Shown here: piece by piece, positions 60,701 to 64,000 of the stretch
Numbering within the stretch: position 1 is the first letter of the stretch
How the letters are laid out: every line of letters begins with the position of its first letter
Source of the DNA: Aspidiotus rigidus
Lineage: Eukaryota; Arthropoda; Insecta; Hemiptera; Diaspididae
Direction of reading: 5' to 3'
DNA: 64,000 bases
NCBI GenBank assembly: GCA_035079385.1
Contig: JAVHKY010000029.1
Span: 3,534,001-3,598,000 of the forward strand
Program-made: the position numbers and the translations under genes
The notes under the pieces: model-generated
The model's input: the letters and a program-made list of their open reading frames with translations, nothing else
Told to the model about the DNA's origin: nothing
The model's database searches: none

Positions 60701-60831
60701 TCCGATATCATGACTAGGAGTTGTACTTGCGATTCGTCTATGTCTACTTGGGTTTCATGGTCGCGAAATTTTTGTAGCGCCGGACTCATCCATCCGTACA
60801 TGAATCCGGTAACTGCATTTCCAGCACACAC
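54767..60831 (-). CDS. facilitated trehalose transporter Tret1-like (MFS sugar transporter), 5' end not found
   Basis: Membrane sugar porter of the SLC2/Tret1 group, common and expanded in insects. Two exons are clear on the minus strand: about 60826-60579 and 55836-54767, joined in phase (TTTGCAA|AGAGC) across a 4.7-kb intron. The upstream exon has AGNAVTGFMYGWMSPALQKF and the motif ADQFGRKP between helices 2 and 3. The large exon has GRFLQGVHHGSWSALLSMYI, a cytoplasmic loop (ESPFIYVTKGKTEKARQTL, where the usual PESPRWL motif is altered), SDRVGRR and the ending FLPETKNKTLEEIQTEIN. About twelve hydrophobic segments are expected; the present part covers most. The start exon lies upstream of the acceptor near 60827 and I could not place it; the frame at 60786-60980 does not join in phase. 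Substrate is unknown. Confidence 0.88.
56127..56240. mobile_element. short hairpin MITE
   Basis: Arms of about 50 bp: tttgaatcaacgagtaagtt on the left pairs with aacttactcgttggttcaaa on the right, and ccaacattgc pairs with gcaatgttag. The loop is about 12 nt. No clear target duplication. Confidence 0.7.
56396..56476. mobile_element. mini copy of the 3776-4137 MITE family
   Basis: Ends AAGACCGTTCTGTC and GGACAGAAAGGTCCTT, with ggggcgtctgtcc facing ggacgccctttgg, match the TIR of 3776-4137 with substitutions. The body is almost nothing but the two ends. Confidence 0.6.
56636..57612. repeat. repeat block: two direct copies flanking an inverted repeat, split by a hAT
   Basis: About 56636-56740 (gaaatacagctatcagccgg...) and 57513-57612 (gaaatgcagccatcagctgg...) are diverged direct copies. 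Between them, 56730-56800 (ttagaccatacaacaaatag) and 56960-57003 (ctatctgttgtatggtctaa) form inverted arms. The hAT element 57028-57488 inserted into this block. It is probably one older element of about 500 bp. Confidence 0.5.
57028..57488. mobile_element. hAT-type element, sister copy of 6987-7830
   Basis: 461 bp, ends CAGGGATGGAAAGCC and ...AAGTTCCATCCCTG, with the exact 8-bp duplication GTCCTATG at 57020-57027 and 57489-57496. It is inverted relative to the first copy and lacks the inner 285-bp insertion. It sits in the Tret1-like intron. Confidence 0.88.
57714..58145 (+). repeat. dispersed repeat with 143-codon open frame (copy 2)
   Basis: Open frame of 143 codons; the part encoding IDHFCDDVYIYGKF through QTLINIRRTLHRMLSFCDIF corresponds to the repeat at about 12004-12255. 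Probably a transposable-element protein fragment; the family is not recognised. It is the more intact of the two copies. Confidence 0.45.
58256..58565. mobile_element. TIR element, about 310 bp
   Basis: Imperfect 43-bp inverted ends: tatacgagtgaggacatgga on the left faces ggaccctgttctcactcgta on the right, with tattattagag / ctctactatta outside. The inner sequence is non-coding. The flanking TA-rich sequence hides any target duplication. Confidence 0.6.
59158..59998. repeat. direct duplication of about 340-480 bp with aaacatgtttt sub-repeats
   Basis: Block 59158-59640 is repeated in diverged form at about 59660-59998. Shared landmarks are atgatttggtcataac, aaagaacatgtttt, aacatttatyggtcaaacgg and tcacggtcaatgtagtar. 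Inside each block, short aaaa(c/t)atgttttt units repeat three to five times. Confidence 0.7.
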
Positions 60832-60839
60832 TGTGAAAT

Positions 60840-63800
60840 TGAGAAACCAATTATGTATTCATGGCGATCAAAAAACGAATTTTGAAATTTGAAGGAAGTT
60901 ATGCCATTTATCATTAGAGGGGCTATCTGGGCAATTATCGACGTTATATTGAAAAGATGGAAATAAATTTGTTTTTTCATAGAAGAGCTGGTCTATGCAA
61001 ATTGTCCTGACCAGAATTTTTTGAATTAGTGAATGGGTTTTGAAGTATTTGCAGAGGTTAGGTTTTATATCACTGGGAGAAAGGGAGATAGATAAATCAC
61101 GAAGATATAAACTTCTAATGTTGTTAATGAGGTAACCGTCTCGATATCAGCGAGAGACTACTTATGTATTGTTTGAGGAGAGACTTGCGGGTAAAATGTC
61201 AAGGTATCATTAAGGATACCCATGATAAGTTCCTGGGTAACGTCGACCATATGAGACTTTTTCCAATTTGATCAGAGCTTCTCTCGGAACCACAATGAGC
61301 TCTAAAGTCGAGATTTTTCGAAGCCTCTCCACTTTATATACCTACTTAGTTGAAGAATCAAAATTTTTTCAAGCCACAGAAGTGGATCAACTCCCCCCCC
61401 CCCCACTTCCTTCAGAACTACAATCTGTGGGTCCCTCATCAAACGAGGGAGATGGAAAAGTCAGATGAGGTTAGGATAACATTTGCAGAAATTTCTTACT
61501 TTGCAACGATTCAATTAGATTCTAAAATTAGGAATAAAGCTATAAGCCTATTTTAAATAACTACGTCATGCTCACTTAGAGTGACAACTCGGAATTGTCT
61601 CCAAAAGGCAGTTCTATCTAGACGCGGTTTTTTCATTTTATTTATTTTCGCCTCACCCATGACTCAAGTAGGTAGGTATCAAGAAAACCACTAAGAAACC
61701 ACAACTTATCTACAAACAAGGAAAAAATTCACCTTCGTTATTTACAACTTTGACGATTTTATTGAAAATGCCGCACTTCAGAAAACAGGGTAAACAGTTC
61801 CGTAAGACCACTTCATCGTATCATCCGATTGAATTAATTGTACAAACTGAAGAAATTCCGTGAGAGAATAGAGCAGATGATGTGGAAACGTAATTGATTC
61901 GCAGCAAAAGTTCGATTTGAAAGTACTGTTGATGAGAAATGAAACAATATCAAAGAGATTCACTCTCTGATAAGGCAGTCTATTTCAATTTTTGTTGATA
62001 AAAATGAATCTCTTTACACTCGTTAACGATTTCTTATCAGAAATTGGTTCTAGAAGAAGCGCGACAATATTTCAAAGGATGCGAAGTCAAGTATCATCAA
62101 CCAGAGAACAATATATTGAAAGTTTACTTCAAACTGTGGATTTCGCTCGTGCTTAAAGAAACCGGAACATCAAATGGATGAAGCAGGGGTAAACCTGATG
62201 CGTGAAACGTACCCATAAATAAGTTCTAGATTATCTCTGTGAAATTTTCTCAAATTAGGTAAGTATAATGAATGCATAACATAAGCTCCATTATTACATC
62301 AGATTCGTGAAGAGAAAAAACATCTTCTCTGATAACGAGTAAGCAAGCCTACCTACTGAGAACGGCGTGATAGGCTTATCGTTGACAGATTATAATCAGG
62401 GTAATTCAACCTAATTATCGAATCAAACGGAGCCATTTTCGATGGAGCTCATTAAACTTTGAGGTATCTACAGTTATCGATGCTTGAAAATTATAAAAAT
62501 CAATGTACAAGGAAGCCACAAACGAATTTTAGATAAAATTGCATAGTATGGCGGGCAGATCGACTGCAAGAAACGAAATGCTTCCTTTTGGATCTAGAGG
62601 TCATTCTGTAGCCTTTCTTAACTTTAATATCAGAACTATGTATTCTCTTGAAATATAACAGCGCGTGAATTTGCCCTCAAGGTGAATGACTTTGCGGGGG
62701 AATTGAAGGAGCTAGGATGGAATAGGGGGTTGCATGTCCACAGCTCCTGCCAGTGGTTGGAGGGGAAAGAAACCAACACAGACGAAAATTTCGACGGCAT
62801 AATCCAGTACGATTGGCTTAGGTACCTATCTAACTACCCGAACTGCAATTTCCGCTGCCATCAGGAAATGGTGCCTGAAACTTACATGCCCAGGTACTTC
62901 ATTCGCTTCTTGGTTTCTATTTTCAAACCTTACAGGCGAAAGGTGGGTGGACCGAACTTCCGACGGGTCGTGAATAAAATGGCCTCCGTCTAACCACCTG
63001 CGAGTTCGAGTCCAGCCGACTTAATTACGTAGAGCAAACTTGAACCGTCCATTAGCTTGGAGCGCTAGCAACAAAGTCGTTTTCTCAAAGGGATTTGGCC
63101 AAAGAGAAGTTGTAATTTTTCAGAGTTTTAATTGAAGAAAAGTCAAATTTTTGCTCAAAATCTGGGCTAAATTTTCAATCAAGAACTAAGAAAGTCACCC
63201 TCTTCAATTGAAAAAAGTAAATTTTTGCTCATAGACCGCAACAAGAAGTTGATAGAGGTAGATCCATAAACCACAGCAACATATTTCTGGATCGAATCAC
63301 CCACATACAGAAGAAGAAGGAGAGTTAAGAAATAGGAAAATGTTGATTATTGGGTGTACAAATTTATTTACGTCATTTACTTAGACTATTGGGTGTTAAT
63401 TAAATGAAATGGAAAACAATTTTATCGAAGGAGATTGTGGTTGAGGGGTAAAAGGGTGGGAAACGGGGTCGAGAAGAACCCTCCAGAGGTGAAATTGAAT
63501 TCAAAACGCATTATAATATTATTATGAGTTTTCTTCTATCACCGATAGTTTTTGCTATAAAGACAAAGAAAGTAAATTTATTCGGACTTGACAGCGGAGT
63601 GGCTGATATCTAGCAGACGTTATTTCTAAGTAATGCTATTGGTTGTTCCTATTAATTGTAGGACACACGGTGAATCCTATTGGTTGTTCTCATCAACTGT
63701 AGGATGCATGTGAGGTGACGACGCTAGCACGCCCCTGCTCTGTCAAGTTTGAATGGTATTTTGGAACATATTTTCCAAATTTGGGCCTCAGGAAATACCT

Positions 63801-64000
63801 CAAATGACTTTTTGATGATAAGTCAAAACGTAGAGAAGCTTTTATGCAACAACTTTTGTCAGGAAAACTTTTCTGTAAAACTCATAGCAGTGAAAATATT
63901 CACAATTTTAAGGAAAAGGAGGGTGATTCCTGCAGAGGAGAGGGGCTAGAAATGATGAAATCTAAGCTCCATTTGTTCCAAATACGTCTTAGATCAGGAA
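60840..64000. other. upstream of Tret1-like gene; no certain gene
   Basis: It may hold the missing 5' exon(s) of the transporter. A C-rich run occurs near 61391-61405. Around 63638-63706 is a tandem pair of about 38 bp sharing cctattggttgtt and ctgtaggaygcayg. A possible orphan exon at 62661-62891 is listed separately. Confidence 0.4.
62661..62891 (+). other. possible exon or element-derived coding fragment
   Basis: An open plus-strand stretch sits between an acceptor-like site (aaatataacag, ending about 62660) and a donor-like site (CCCAG|GTACTT near 62892). It would encode about 77 residues, including VNDFAGELKELGWNRGLHVH and FDGIIQYDWLRYLSNYPNCN. Composition is protein-like with Trp and Cys, but I recognise no family and see no partner exons. 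Confidence 0.3.

Noticed and set aside
60786..60980. Minus-strand frame as the first exon of the Tret1-like gene
   Set aside because: Tempting (MKKQIYFHLFNI), but no donor gives the right phase with the acceptor at about 60827; left unassigned.

Overview
This is a eukaryotic nuclear window, most likely from an arthropod and probably an insect. Coding sequence is split by many short GT-AG introns (about 70-100 bp), intergenic DNA is AT-rich, and one gene belongs to the insect trehalose/sugar transporter (Tret1) group. The species cannot be fixed from sequence alone; a sap-feeding hemipteran is only a guess. I rebuilt gene models by joining exons at canonical splice sites and checking phase and family similarity by eye. 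Boundaries may be off by one or two bases.

Layout. Positions 1-9,900 hold no host gene I recognise. They contain a reverse-transcriptase relic of a LINE, an inverted-repeat element at 3776-4137, a 1.3-kb long-TIR element with an exact 8-bp target duplication, and a three-deep nest of transposons at 6836-8136. At 9901-10487 there is an unidentified three-exon gene. From 10.6 to 14.2 kb lie a 42-bp minisatellite, a broken family-B DNA polymerase relic split by a LINE tail, and a 293-bp tandem array.

The gene-rich core runs from 15.5 to 30 kb: CSTF1 (CstF-50, +), GOLGA7 (-), the V-ATPase B subunit (+) and a DAXX-like histone chaperone gene (-). From 30 to 36 kb is a transposon nest containing several elements with 5'-CACGG...CCGTG termini and 7-8 bp target duplications. 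A second gene-rich block runs from 37 to 53.3 kb: FAM50 (-), GNL2/NOG2 (+, intronless CDS), a short ZYG11-family gene (+), an IFT27-like small GTPase (+), a drebrin-like actin-binding protein (-) and SIRT2 (+). A Tret1-like transporter (-) has exons at 54.8-55.8 kb and 60.6-60.8 kb; the 4.7-kb intron between them is full of repeats. From 60.9 to 64 kb I see no certain gene.

The genes are mostly unrelated housekeeping functions: mRNA 3' end processing, protein palmitoylation, proton pumping, chromatin, ribosome biogenesis, cilia, actin and deacetylation. They come in divergent pairs with 0.7-1.1 kb shared promoters (GOLGA7/V-ATPase B, FAM50/GNL2, DBNL/SIRT2) and one convergent pair (CSTF1/GOLGA7). 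The most unusual content is the transposon archaeology: several elements can be closed exactly by their target-site duplications, and one has an empty-site comparison inside the same window.
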